Shown: in pieces, positions 8,149-16,819 of the stretch
Position numbering within the stretch: the stretch's first letter is position 1
How the letters are laid out: every line of letters begins with the position of its first letter
Source: Psychroflexus tropicus DSM 15496
GTDB taxonomy: Bacteria > Bacteroidota > Bacteroidia > Flavobacteriales > Flavobacteriaceae
Assembly: GCF_000378765.1 (NCBI RefSeq)
Contig: NZ_KB905347.1
Location: 44,230-108,229, forward strand
Length of the DNA: 64,000 nucleotides
Direction: 5' to 3'
The notes under the pieces: generated by a model
What the model was told of the DNA's origin: nothing
The model's input: only the letters and a program-made list of their open reading frames with translations
The model's database searches: none
Program-made: the position numbers and the translations under genes

Positions 8149-9564
8149 TTATCTAAAAGTTCGTGGTCCCATGAAGTTAGTCGTAGTTCGATCTATAAGT
8201 CGATCTTTGCTATACACCTCAATTTCGATTTTATTTTTATCATCTTTTAAAGCCGCAGGATCTGTTTCTATGAAGAACGTTCCTTTAGCGATACCTCCTT
8301 TTTCTATGCTGAAATATTCTTTTTTTACCATCTTAATTTCACCGTTAAATGAATTCAGTTTAAAATGAATACTATCCATTTCCACATTGGTTTTATTCAA
8401 TAGCTTATAAGTAAAGACGTTTGAAATATTCCCGTTGTCTTTCATTTCGTAGGTCTGCCCTGGTAATCTCAACACCTTAGCCTCAATATCACTTCTTATT
8501 AAGAGTAGGCCAATCAATAATCCAGTAAGAATCGTAAGTACAGCGGTATACCCCTTGAGCCTTGGAGTGAATTCAAATTTGGACTTTTTCTCTATATTTT
8601 CTTCACTCGCATATCGAATTAAACCTTTTGGCAGATTCACGCTTTCCATAATAGAGTCGCAGGCATCGATACAGGCCGTACAGTTAACGCATTCTAGTTG
8701 AGTTCCGTTTCTTATGTCGATTCCGGTGGGACACACCTGTACACATTGGCTGCAGGCAATACAATCTCCTATTCCTTGAGCTGCTCTATCCTGGTTTTTC
8801 TTGAATTTTTGGCGCCCTTCTTCTCGTTCTCCACGCTTATGATCGTAAGCAACGACAATTGACTTTTGATCTAAGAGTACCCCTTGTAATCGACCATAAG
8901 GGCAAGCTATAATACAAACTTGCTCTCTAAACCAGGCAAACACAAAATAAAAAACAGCTGTAAATACCAGTAATGGAATAAAGGTTCCTAAATGACTTGT
9001 TGGTCCATTGGTAATGTACTTAATCAATTCATCACTGCTGATGAGATAGGCGAGAAAGATATTGGCTATTAAGAAAGAAATGATAGCAAAAATGGTCCAT
9101 TTGGTTCCCTTTTTTAAAATCTTATCCTTAGTCCAAGGCGCTTTATCCAATCGAATTTGTTTACCTCTGTCACCTTCAATAGCGTATTCTATTCTTCTGA
9201 ATACCATCTCCAGAAATATAGTCTGAGGACAAATCCATCCGCAAAATATCCTTCCGAAAGCCACTGTAAAAAGCGCTATAAACACTACTCCAATGACCAT
9301 GGCTATTACGAATAGATAGAAATCCTGAGGCCAGAAAGGGAATCCAAAGATATTGAACTTACGTTCCAGGACATTGAAAAGCAAAAACTGATTCCCATTG
9401 ATCTTTATGAAGGGCGCAGTAAATAAGAATATCAAAAGCGCATAACTTACATATTTCCTGTACTCGTAAAATACGCCACTAGGCTTTTTGGGGTAAACCC
9501 ACTTACGTTTACCTTCCTCATCTAAGGTACCTATACTGTCTCTAAATCGCTCTTGGTTGTCCAC
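8149..9564 (-). CDS. ccoG: Cytochrome c oxidase accessory protein CcoG (RdxA/FixG)
   Basis: A 471-aa membrane iron-sulfur protein with helices at about 40-58, 82-104, 157-177 and 195-212, a CGWICP motif at 108-113, and a further CP at 221-222. Two cytoplasmic [4Fe-4S] sites are complete: C268-x2-C271-x2-C274-x3-C278 and C292-x2-C295-x2-C298-x3-C302. A final helix near 340-360 and an Ig-like C-terminal domain complete the family layout. In Proteobacteria CcoG reduces Cu(II) to Cu(I) for cbb3 assembly. It follows ccoP by 16 nt. Confidence 0.95.
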   Translation of the reverse strand: MDNQERFRDSIGTLDEEGKRKWVYPKKPSGVFYEYRKYVSYALLIFLFTAPFIKINGNQFLLFNVLERKFNIFGFPFWPQDFYLFVIAMVIGVVFIALFTVAFGRIFCGWICPQTIFLEMVFRRIEYAIEGDRGKQIRLDKAPWTKDKILKKGTKWTIFAIISFLIANIFLAYLISSDELIKYITNGPTSHLGTFIPLLVFTAVFYFVFAWFREQVCIIACPYGRLQGVLLDQKSIVVAYDHKRGEREEGRQKFKKNQDRAAQGIGDCIACSQCVQVCPTGIDIRNGTQLECVNCTACIDACDSIMESVNLPKGLIRYASEENIEKKSKFEFTPRLKGYTAVLTILTGLLIGLLLIRSDIEAKVLRLPGQTYEMKDNGNISNVFTYKLLNKTNVEMDSIHFKLNSFNGEIKMVKKEYFSIEKGGIAKGTFFIETDPAALKDDKNKIEIEVYSKDRLIDRTTTNFMGPRTFR

Positions 9565-9580
9565 TTTAAATCACTTGATG

Positions 9581-10471
9581 TTAGTCTTCTGTTTCTGGGA
9601 TCCAAACTTCTCCCTGTGGTTCTTTTGGCTCTGCAGGTGTTGTTCCTTGCAAAGTCAACACATAACTTGCTACTTGCTGAAGTTCTGAAGGTTTAAAATC
9701 GTTTTTCCAGGATACCATCCCTTTTCCAGGTCTACCACCTTCTACTAGCGTTCTATATACATTTTTTATACCACCGCCAAGGATCCAGTGCTCATCAGTT
9801 AGGTTAGGGCCAATACCTCCACCACCATCTGCTTTATGACAAGCTACACAACTGTTAGAATAGATTTGTTTCCCTGCTTCAAGATCTGATGGCTCCTCCA
9901 TTAGGGTGACAGTTTCTATCGTCACTAAATCTTTGGCTGTTTCTTTATATCGCGCAATATCGATTTCAGCCTGAGCAACTTCAGATTTATATTCTTCAAT
10001 CTGATCGTAGTCATTAAAAATGTGGAATCTGGCTAAATAGATCACTGCAAAAATGATACTGGCATAAAAGCTATACAGCCACCAGGGTGGTAATTTGTTA
10101 TCTAATTCTCGAATACCATCATAATTATGATCCAATTCAATTTCGCCTTCTTCCTCTACAGGTTTAGAACGTGTAAGTAGTTTTGGTAACCTTTCAAAAT
10201 AGGATGTCAGCTTGTTAATGAACTTTTGTTCTGAAGCAATGAAAACCTCTTGCTTTTCTGGAGAAAGCGATCTCAAAAGGGTGACTCTTAAGGCCGCAAC
10301 AGAGACTTCTACAGCAATGGTTACTAAAAGAATTACTCCTATAAAAATCATGGTATTAGGATATTCTAAAACTGCAAACTGACCAGGTTCTGTCTCGAAG
10401 AGAAGTTCTACACCTCCCCAGGCTATACCTACAATGGCTATAATTCTAAAAATGGATGCTAGTGTTCTCAT
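9581..10471 (-). CDS. ccoP: cbb3 oxidase subunit CcoP, single-haem type
   Basis: A 296-aa membrane c-type cytochrome that passes electrons to the CcoNO core. Two extra helices (about 6-25 and 39-62) precede the conserved CcoP_N helix (133-150, after LPPWW). Only one haem-c site is present, C208-V-A-C-H212, with M252 as likely axial ligand; proteobacterial CcoP normally has two. The C-terminal cytochrome domain is otherwise complete, so this is the Bacteroidetes form and not a truncation. Its start overlaps the ccoQ stop by four bases (ATGA), indicating translational coupling. Confidence 0.93.
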   Translation of the reverse strand: MRTLASIFRIIAIVGIAWGGVELLFETEPGQFAVLEYPNTMIFIGVILLVTIAVEVSVAALRVTLLRSLSPEKQEVFIASEQKFINKLTSYFERLPKLLTRSKPVEEEGEIELDHNYDGIRELDNKLPPWWLYSFYASIIFAVIYLARFHIFNDYDQIEEYKSEVAQAEIDIARYKETAKDLVTIETVTLMEEPSDLEAGKQIYSNSCVACHKADGGGGIGPNLTDEHWILGGGIKNVYRTLVEGGRPGKGMVSWKNDFKPSELQQVASYVLTLQGTTPAEPKEPQGEVWIPETED

Positions 10472-10653
10472 AATTGATTATCGTTTTCATTATCTAATGG
10501 AATTTGACTAACCTCCTGTACATAATCTTTCTTAGCAGTATATACCCACCAAAATAAAACCACGAAAAAGAGGAAAAATATAAGCAAGGAAATGATGGGA
10601 TAGATTTCTATCCCTTGTATCGTTTCCATGTGACCTTTTATGAATTTCAACAT
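10468..10653 (-). CDS. ccoQ: cbb3 oxidase small subunit CcoQ
   Basis: A 61-aa protein with a single membrane helix (about 18-41, rich in Phe and ending WWVYTAKK) and an acidic C-tail, as in CcoQ/FixQ, which stabilises the cbb3 complex. It lies between ccoNO (11-nt gap) and ccoP (ATGA overlap). The call depends on position and length as much as sequence. Confidence 0.85.
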   Translation of the reverse strand: MLKFIKGHMETIQGIEIYPIISLLIFFLFFVVLFWWVYTAKKDYVQEVSQIPLDNENDNQL

Positions 10654-10664
10654 GCTTTTTAGAT

Positions 10665-12860
10665 TTAATTTGAAGTTGTAACTTCTTGGTTAGTTTTAAT
10701 TTTAATATCTGTGCCCAGTCGCTGTAAGTAAGCAATTAAAGCCACGATTTCTCTTTCTTTCATTTCAACAAACTCAAGATTGTTTTCTTCAGCATAAGCT
10801 TTGTCTGCTTCGTAAGCTTTTACAAAATCAGGATCATTGTAGAGGTTGTTTTGTATCTTCTCCCCTTGAGCAAGCATGGCCTCCTGAGCATTAGCAATCT
10901 CTTCATCGGAGTATGGCACTCCAAGATTTGCCATAGTCTTCATTTTATCTTCCGTGTTGGATTTATTCAGCTTGTTTTTAATAAGCCACTGATAGGCTGG
11001 CATGATAGATCCTGAAGAGGTGCTCTGTGGATCGTACATATGATTGAAATGCCAGTTATCTGAATACTTTCCTCCTACCCTTAATAAATCCGGCCCAGTA
11101 CGCTTACTACCCCATAAAAACGGTCTGTCGTAAACAAATTCACCTGCTTTGGCATACTCACCGTAACGCTCTACTTCACTACGGAATGGTCGAACCATTT
11201 GAGAGTGACAGCCTACACAACCTTCTCTAATGTAAAGGTCACGGCCTTCTAACTCTAAGGGAGTGTATGGCTTAACAGTCGTTATAGTTGGAATGTTTGA
11301 TTTTACTAGTATAGTTGGGATGATTTGGACAATTCCTCCGATCAAGATAGCAACGGTAGCCAGGATGGTCAATTGTATAGGTTTTCTCTCCAACCAAGTA
11401 TGGAACTTTTCGCCTCTCTTTCTTCGTCCTCCACGGCTTAAAGCAGCTGCTTCTGCAAGTTCATCTTCTACCTTTGAGCCAGACCTCGCTGTTCTAATGA
11501 CGTTGTAAATCATCACAAAGGTTCCAACGATATACAAACTACCCCCAATGGCTCTCATCCAGTACATTGGCATAATTTCGGTAACGGTTTCTAAGAAGTT
11601 ACCGTAAAATAAACTTCCATCCGGGTTAAATTGTTTCCACATCGAAGCTTGTAGAAATCCAGCAACATACATTGGTAAGGCATACATCACAATTCCCAGA
11701 GTACCTAACCAGAAGTGTAAGTTGGCTAATCCAGTAGAGAACAAGCGTGTTTTGAATAGTCGAGGTACCAGCCAATAGATCATACCAAAGGTTAAGAATC
11801 CATTCCAGGCCAAGGCTCCAACGTGAACGTGAGCAATAATCCAGTCTGTAAAATGCGCAATAGCATTTACATTTTTAAGGGATAACATGGGCCCTTCGAA
11901 AGTTGCCATCCCATAACCGGTAATTGCGACTACCATAAACTTAAGGACTGGACTGGTTCTCACTTTATCCCAGGCTCCTCGTAGCGTTAATAATCCGTTG
12001 ATCATCCCTCCCCATGAAGGCATCAATAACATTATGGAAAATGTAACTCCTAGATTTTGAGCCCAGTCTGGTAAAGCGGTGTACAACAAATGGTGAGGTC
12101 CTGCCCAGATATAGATAAAAATCAATGACCAGAAGTGAATGATAGATAACTTATAAGAGTAGACCGGACGATTTGCTGCCTTAGGAACGAAATAGTACAT
12201 CAAACCTAAAAATGGTGTGGTTAAGAAAAATGCAACAGCATTATGTCCGTACCACCATTGTACTAATGCATCCTGAACGCCAGCGTAAGCTGAATAACTT
12301 TTAAGAAAGTTAACTGGAAGCGCTAAACTATTAAATATATGAAGGACAGCAACTGTAACGAAAGTGGCTAAGTAGAACCAGATTGCCACATAAAGATGTC
12401 TTTGGCGTCTTTTTAAAATGGTACCGATAAGGTTCCATCCAAAAACAACCCAAACTACAGCGATCATGATATCGATAGGCCACTCTAATTCTGCATACTC
12501 CTTTGAGCTTGTCATCCCAAGAGGTAGCGTTATGGCAGCTGCCACTATAATTAATTGCCAGCCCCAAAAGTTGATTTTACTTAAAGCATCACTAAACATT
12601 CTTGCCTTAAGTAATCGCTGAGTAGAGTAATACACTCCGGCGAAAATAGCGTTACCCACAAAAGCAAAAATTACAGCATTGGTATGCAGAGGTCTTAACC
12701 GACCAAAACTCAACCAGGATATGCCATCGGTGACGTTAGGAAAAATGAACATAAATGCCAGTAGTAGGCCAACAGACATTCCAACTACACCCCAAATAAT
12801 TGTGGCATAAAGGAAGTTTTTTACGATCTTGTTATCGTAATGAAATTGCTGTAACTCCAT
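10665..12860 (-). CDS. ccoN: Fused cbb3 cytochrome oxidase subunits CcoN-CcoO
   Basis: A 731-aa fusion. Residues 1-470 are the 12-helix catalytic subunit I: low-spin haem ligand H59, CuB ligand H206 in WWYGHNAV, CuB pair HH256-257 in WAGPHHLLY, and H344/H346 in IIAHVHVG. After a basic linker (478-495, RGGRRKRGEKFHTW) a new membrane anchor at 497-519 leads the CcoO domain with its haem-c site C548-V-G-C-H552. The complex reduces O2 to water with high affinity and pumps protons. The fusion is normal for many Bacteroidetes. It follows ccoS by 2 nt and precedes ccoQ by 11 nt, in one operon. Confidence 0.97.
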   Translation of the reverse strand: MELQQFHYDNKIVKNFLYATIIWGVVGMSVGLLLAFMFIFPNVTDGISWLSFGRLRPLHTNAVIFAFVGNAIFAGVYYSTQRLLKARMFSDALSKINFWGWQLIIVAAAITLPLGMTSSKEYAELEWPIDIMIAVVWVVFGWNLIGTILKRRQRHLYVAIWFYLATFVTVAVLHIFNSLALPVNFLKSYSAYAGVQDALVQWWYGHNAVAFFLTTPFLGLMYYFVPKAANRPVYSYKLSIIHFWSLIFIYIWAGPHHLLYTALPDWAQNLGVTFSIMLLMPSWGGMINGLLTLRGAWDKVRTSPVLKFMVVAITGYGMATFEGPMLSLKNVNAIAHFTDWIIAHVHVGALAWNGFLTFGMIYWLVPRLFKTRLFSTGLANLHFWLGTLGIVMYALPMYVAGFLQASMWKQFNPDGSLFYGNFLETVTEIMPMYWMRAIGGSLYIVGTFVMIYNVIRTARSGSKVEDELAEAAALSRGGRRKRGEKFHTWLERKPIQLTILATVAILIGGIVQIIPTILVKSNIPTITTVKPYTPLELEGRDLYIREGCVGCHSQMVRPFRSEVERYGEYAKAGEFVYDRPFLWGSKRTGPDLLRVGGKYSDNWHFNHMYDPQSTSSGSIMPAYQWLIKNKLNKSNTEDKMKTMANLGVPYSDEEIANAQEAMLAQGEKIQNNLYNDPDFVKAYEADKAYAEENNLEFVEMKEREIVALIAYLQRLGTDIKIKTNQEVTTSN

Positions 12861-12862
12861 AG

Positions 12863-13063
12863 TTATGATTGTTTTGATTGATTTTTTGAATTTTGAGTAG
12901 TCTTAGAACTGTCATCTTTTACCAATTCATCTTCAAAAAGCATTCTGACAGAAGGAGTGTAATCATCGTCGAATTGACCTTTTTTAACAGAAAAAATAAA
13001 TAGAGCAAAGAAGACAAGAGCAACGAGAATACTGATGGCTAGAAGTCCGTAGATGACATTCAT
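12863..13063 (-). CDS. ccoS: cbb3 oxidase maturation protein CcoS
   Basis: A 66-aa protein with one N-terminal membrane helix (about 4-26) followed by the conserved acidic DDDYTPS-type stretch, as in CcoS, needed to insert haem and copper cofactors into CcoN. It opens the ccoSNQP operon. The promoter with an FNR-like dyad is directly upstream (13079-13121). Confidence 0.9.
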   Translation of the reverse strand: MNVIYGLLAISILVALVFFALFIFSVKKGQFDDDYTPSVRMLFEDELVKDDSSKTTQNSKNQSKQS

Positions 13064-13078
13064 AATTTAAATTTTTAA

Positions 13079-13121
13079 CAAAACTACTTGTCAAGTCGTC
13101 TTTAAAAAATGACCATAGTCA
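13079..13121 (-). promoter_or_regulatory. cco operon promoter with FNR/FixK-like dyad
   Basis: CAAAACTA at 13079-13086 reads TAGTTTTG on the coding strand, a -7 element 16 nt before the ccoS ATG. ATGAC-CATA-GTCAT (13109-13122) forms a perfect 5+5 dyad with the TGA-N6-TCA core of FNR/FixK sites. Centre to last -7 base is 36.5 nt, as at hemN. The dyad abuts the ccoI stop codon (13126). Confidence 0.6.
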
Positions 13122-13125
13122 TGTT

Positions 13126-15516
13126 TCAAATCCTTTGTGATTTTTGAATAGGTTTTGAAATAAAGTTGGTAGCTAGCGTTGTAAAAATCACGATAGAAAT
13201 AGAACTAAGCGGCATCAAAATAGCAGCTATAACCGGTTGCAATTGACCTGTTAAAGCGAAGTAGAGTCCTACCGCATTGTATAAAAAAGAAAAAATAAAA
13301 CTTAACTTTATAATTGATATTCCTTGCTTAGAAATACTTACGAATTTACTTAGGTTAGACAGTTGTGAAGCATCCATGATGGCGTCACAAGCTGGAGAAA
13401 AAACATTTACATTCTCAGAAATCGCAATACCTATATCAGCTTGTTTTAAAGCTCCAGCATCGTTTAAACCATCACCTATCATAGCTACTTTTTTATCCTC
13501 AGCTTGAATTTTTTTTATCATCCTCATTTTTGAGTCAGGCTTCTGGTTAAAAAACAATTGAGTGGTTTTTGGAAGCATTTTGGTGAGTATGGATCTTTCC
13601 CCTTCATTATCACCAGAAAGGATGATTAACTTATAATGTTGATCAAGGGATTGAAATAAATCCTGAACCCCGTCTCTATAGATGGTTTCAAATTCAAATT
13701 TCCCTAAATAACTATCATCTCTGCTGATGTGAACAGCAGTGGAAAGTGATGAATATTGTGGATCACTGCTTACAAATTTTGCAGATCCTAATTTGTAAGT
13801 ATGATTATTATAGGATGAAACTATACCCTCCCCGAGATGTTCTTCAAAAGACTCAGCATCATATATATTTTGAGAATCTAAAAAACTATACAATTCTCGA
13901 CTCAAAGGATGATTGGAGTTCCTAAATGAATTTTTAAGAACCATTTTGTCCTCTTCTGTCAATTTTAATCCTGAGTAGGTAATATCATTTTTCTGACTGG
14001 AGGTTAAGGTTCCTGTTTTATCAAAAACTAAGACATCAAGGTCTGACATCTGTTCCAATACATTGGTATTCTTGATGTAAAACCCATTTTTTCCAAAGAT
14101 TCTAAGCAGGTTACCAAGGGCAAAAGGGGTTGCTAAGGCAATGGCGCATGGACATGCAATGATTAATACCGCTGTAAATACATTAAGAGCAAGGCTAGGG
14201 TCATAAAACAACCAAAACAGAAGCCCGGAAAAAGCTATGCTTAATACTGCGATGGTGAATTTTTTACTGATTTTATCGATTAGGCTTTGAAATTTTGGAT
14301 CGTAACCTTTTTGAAACACATCATTACTCCAGAGCTGAGTTAAATAACTTTGTTCTACCGATTTTTCAGCCACAACTTCTACGGCTGCTCCTACATGTTT
14401 ACCCCCAGCATAAACTTTATCACCAGATTTCTTTTGGACGAGATTGGCTTCACCTGTTACAAAACTATAGTCAATTTCAGCAGAAGAAGACATGAGTATA
14501 CCGTCTACAGGAATCAATTCCTGATTTCTTATTCTTAACCTATCACCTCGCTCAATATCATATACTTGCACATTCTCTTCTCTTCCCTTTTTGTTTATTT
14601 TTGTCACAGCAATTGGGAAATAAGACTTATAATCCCGCTCAAAAGACATGAACTTATAAGTTTTCTGTTGCACAATTTTACCTAAAAGCAGGAAGAATAC
14701 AAGTCCGGTGAGACTATCAAAAAAACCAGATCCCAGATCAAAAAAAATGTCAACCGAACTTCGAATAAACAAAACAGTAATTCCTAGAGCAATGGGGATA
14801 TCTATATTCAAAATTTGACTACGTATACCCTGTATTGCAGATTTGAAATAATCACGTCCAGCGTAAAAGACCACTGGTAAACTAAAGAAAAACATCAACC
14901 ATCGAAAAAGAGGCTTGTATTGTTCCAGCCAATATTCAGATACTTCGAAGTACTCTGGAAAACTTAAAAACATCACATTTCCAAAAGCAAAACCTGCCAC
15001 TCCTATCTTATATATTAAACTTCTATCTAAATCATCTTTAGTGGCACCATAATTATCTAAACTAATGTAGGGTTCATAACCAATTTTAGCCATGAGTTCA
15101 ACCAATGATTTCAAAGAAAAGCCTTCTGTCGTGTAGGTAACGCTAACCTTTTTTTTAGGAAAATCAACTTGAGAATTGAGAACTCCAGGGTCTAACTGAT
15201 GAAGGTTTTCCAGAATCCAAATACAAGAGCTGCAGTGAATGTGTGGTATATATAAAGTAACCACTTCTGTGGAGCCTTCCTGAAAATCAATTAACTTTTC
15301 AACGATATCTTCTTGATCTAAATAATCGTATTTACCATCAATATCTAAAGGTGTTGCACCCGGGCTCTGTTCCAAATCATAGTAACAGGTCAAATCATTT
15401 TCTGAAAAGATTTCATACACCGTTAAGCAACCTCTGCAGCAAAATAGCTTTTTGTCTTGCTTTATTTTTGTGGTCTCACAGTCATCTCCACAGTGATAGC
15501 ATTTTTCCTTAACCAT
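13126..15516 (-). CDS. ccoI: Copper-transporting P1B-type ATPase CcoI
   Basis: A 796-aa heavy-metal P-type ATPase that exports Cu(I) to the periplasm for cbb3 assembly. A cysteine-rich N-terminal domain (C6, C9, C13, C26, C27, C30) precedes an HMA domain with C95-SS-C98. The catalytic core shows TGEA 353-356, the transport motif C454-P-C456, phosphorylation site D498-KTGT, the HP dipeptide at 535-536 and the hinge GDGLND 680-685. Eight membrane helices fit the family. It is the first gene of the cco locus with its own promoter (15534-15576), and 62 nt separate its stop from the ccoS start. Context makes oxidase copper supply more likely than copper detoxification. Confidence 0.92.
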   Translation of the reverse strand: MVKEKCYHCGDDCETTKIKQDKKLFCCRGCLTVYEIFSENDLTCYYDLEQSPGATPLDIDGKYDYLDQEDIVEKLIDFQEGSTEVVTLYIPHIHCSSCIWILENLHQLDPGVLNSQVDFPKKKVSVTYTTEGFSLKSLVELMAKIGYEPYISLDNYGATKDDLDRSLIYKIGVAGFAFGNVMFLSFPEYFEVSEYWLEQYKPLFRWLMFFFSLPVVFYAGRDYFKSAIQGIRSQILNIDIPIALGITVLFIRSSVDIFFDLGSGFFDSLTGLVFFLLLGKIVQQKTYKFMSFERDYKSYFPIAVTKINKKGREENVQVYDIERGDRLRIRNQELIPVDGILMSSSAEIDYSFVTGEANLVQKKSGDKVYAGGKHVGAAVEVVAEKSVEQSYLTQLWSNDVFQKGYDPKFQSLIDKISKKFTIAVLSIAFSGLLFWLFYDPSLALNVFTAVLIIACPCAIALATPFALGNLLRIFGKNGFYIKNTNVLEQMSDLDVLVFDKTGTLTSSQKNDITYSGLKLTEEDKMVLKNSFRNSNHPLSRELYSFLDSQNIYDAESFEEHLGEGIVSSYNNHTYKLGSAKFVSSDPQYSSLSTAVHISRDDSYLGKFEFETIYRDGVQDLFQSLDQHYKLIILSGDNEGERSILTKMLPKTTQLFFNQKPDSKMRMIKKIQAEDKKVAMIGDGLNDAGALKQADIGIAISENVNVFSPACDAIMDASQLSNLSKFVSISKQGISIIKLSFIFSFLYNAVGLYFALTGQLQPVIAAILMPLSSISIVIFTTLATNFISKPIQKSQRI

Positions 15517-15533
15517 TGAATTTTATTATGTTA

Positions 15534-15576
15534 CAAATTTCAGTCAGAAAATGATCAGCAAAAATGATATGTATCA
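15534..15576 (-). promoter_or_regulatory. ccoI promoter with FNR-like dyad
   Basis: TGAT-ATGT-ATCA lies at 15565-15576. At 15534-15541 the coding strand reads GAAATTTG, one mismatch from TAnnTTTG. Again the centre-to-last-base distance is 36.5 nt. The dyad also sits upstream of the divergent gene at 15635, whose -7 element TATCTTTG is at 15606-15613 (42.5 nt), so it could serve both. Confidence 0.5.
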
Positions 15577-15634
15577 GCTCTTGTTTAATTGGACAAATAA
15601 GTTCATATCTTTGCCTATCCAAAATATTACAACG

Positions 15635-16192
15635 ATGAAAATATTTTTCATAGCTCTTATAATGGGTGTTAGTCTTTGCGCTAACGGTCAAGTATGGCTT
15701 GACAATACTTGTCCGATTGAAGAGCAAATTACAACAGAAGCTTACACGACGGCCAAAGCTAATAATCTATTAAGGCTTATTGTAGATCAGGAAGGTATAT
15801 TAGTAATGAATGGTCTAAGGCAAGAAGAGATGTCTGAAATAAAATTCAAAGAAACAGTATATGATTTTCTTACCAACCCATCTAATGATAAATTAAAAGC
15901 AGATTCACCTAAGCAAGCTATCATAGCTCTTGGTTCCTATGGAAAGCACGAGTATTACGATTTGATATTGAGATATGTGAGAGAAGTTTATTTGTATGCC
16001 TGGGATACAGCATCTGAAGATAAGTATGGTTCCATCTATATGGACCTTAATTGTAAAAAAAGAGAAAAGATTAGAACAGCTGATTTCCCTTATAACGTTA
16101 TAGAGCTCAATAATACACTTAATAAAAATAATAAAAAACCTAGTTTTTCACCAGGCGTACCAACTTTTGATGGAGACGTTTCTGATAATTAA
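15635..16192 (+). CDS. Exported protein of unknown function
   Basis: I do not recognise this 185-aa protein. From the start chosen here it begins with a clear signal peptide (MKIFFIALIMGVSLCANGQ) and should be periplasmic or outer-membrane associated. The rest is mixed alpha/beta, with a hydrophobic IIALGSYGKHEYYDLILRY segment and an Asn/Lys-rich tail. A longer frame from 15551 exists but would place the promoter element TATCTTTG (15606-15613) inside the gene, so 15635 is preferred. It is divergent from ccoI with a shared FNR-like dyad between them. Its stop overlaps that of the next, convergent gene by 4 nt. Confidence 0.65.
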   Translation: MKIFFIALIMGVSLCANGQVWLDNTCPIEEQITTEAYTTAKANNLLRLIVDQEGILVMNGLRQEEMSEIKFKETVYDFLTNPSNDKLKADSPKQAIIALGSYGKHEYYDLILRYVREVYLYAWDTASEDKYGSIYMDLNCKKREKIRTADFPYNVIELNNTLNKNNKKPSFSPGVPTFDGDVSDN

Positions 16193-16665
16193 ATATTGAT
16201 ATCCAGAGTTTTTATCTTGTGTGTTTTTTGAGATTTTATCTCTAGATGCAAAGAGATAAAATCTCTATTATCTATCACTTTTAATTCTCCAGTAGTAATT
16301 TTCTCGAAACCAGCTTCCTCGCAGTCACAGACCTTTCCAAGCAAAACCTTTTGGTTTTTTAGACTTAGGTTTTTAGAATGTATTTCTTTAAACATAGAAG
16401 GAATTTGAAGGTAAATTTCTTCGGAATATCCTTTTCGATTAGAATCTGTATATTGAATAAATATCACCTGAAAATCAGAATCCTCTTCAAAAGCTACTTT
16501 GGATACTTTTGATTCAGTTTCTACGAGATTTAATCTGGTTTCTTTAAATACCTGAACCACACAATCCCCTTCTCCGGGACAATTTTGTAAGGCTGGTAAT
16601 TCAGTTTGGGTACTTTTACAAGCTATTAATACACAAAGTACAATTAAGCTCAAAAACTTTTTCAA
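16189..16665 (-). CDS. Putative lipoprotein of unknown function
   Basis: A 158-aa predicted lipoprotein with signal peptide MKKFLSLIVLCVLIAC, the lipobox cysteine at 16, and a mature region starting KSTQTELP. Cysteines at about 29, 35 and 112/114 could form disulfides. The mature part alternates short strands (for example DFQVIFIQYTD) suggesting a beta-sandwich. No family recognised. Convergent with the gene at 15635, and divergent from the SRPBCC gene across 154 nt. Confidence 0.65.
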   Translation of the reverse strand: MKKFLSLIVLCVLIACKSTQTELPALQNCPGEGDCVVQVFKETRLNLVETESKVSKVAFEEDSDFQVIFIQYTDSNRKGYSEEIYLQIPSMFKEIHSKNLSLKNQKVLLGKVCDCEEAGFEKITTGELKVIDNRDFISLHLEIKSQKTHKIKTLDINI

Positions 16666-16819
16666 ATTATAATATTTTATACAAATTAAGGCATATATAA
16701 TACACCAATGCCAGTCCTAATGATTTTTTTAATATTTCAAAGTAGGCAAATATATAACAATAACTTTTGTTTAACTACTAAGATAATTCTTTAAACAATA
16801 AAATATTTACTTTTGAGTC

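Noticed and set aside
9581..10471. CcoP as a truncated gene because it has only one haem site
   Set aside because: Its N- and C-terminal domains are complete, and it sits at the normal place in the operon.
10665..12860. CcoN-CcoO fusion as an assembly or frameshift error
   Set aside because: The linker is in frame, has a proper membrane anchor before CcoO, and the fusion is common in Bacteroidetes.
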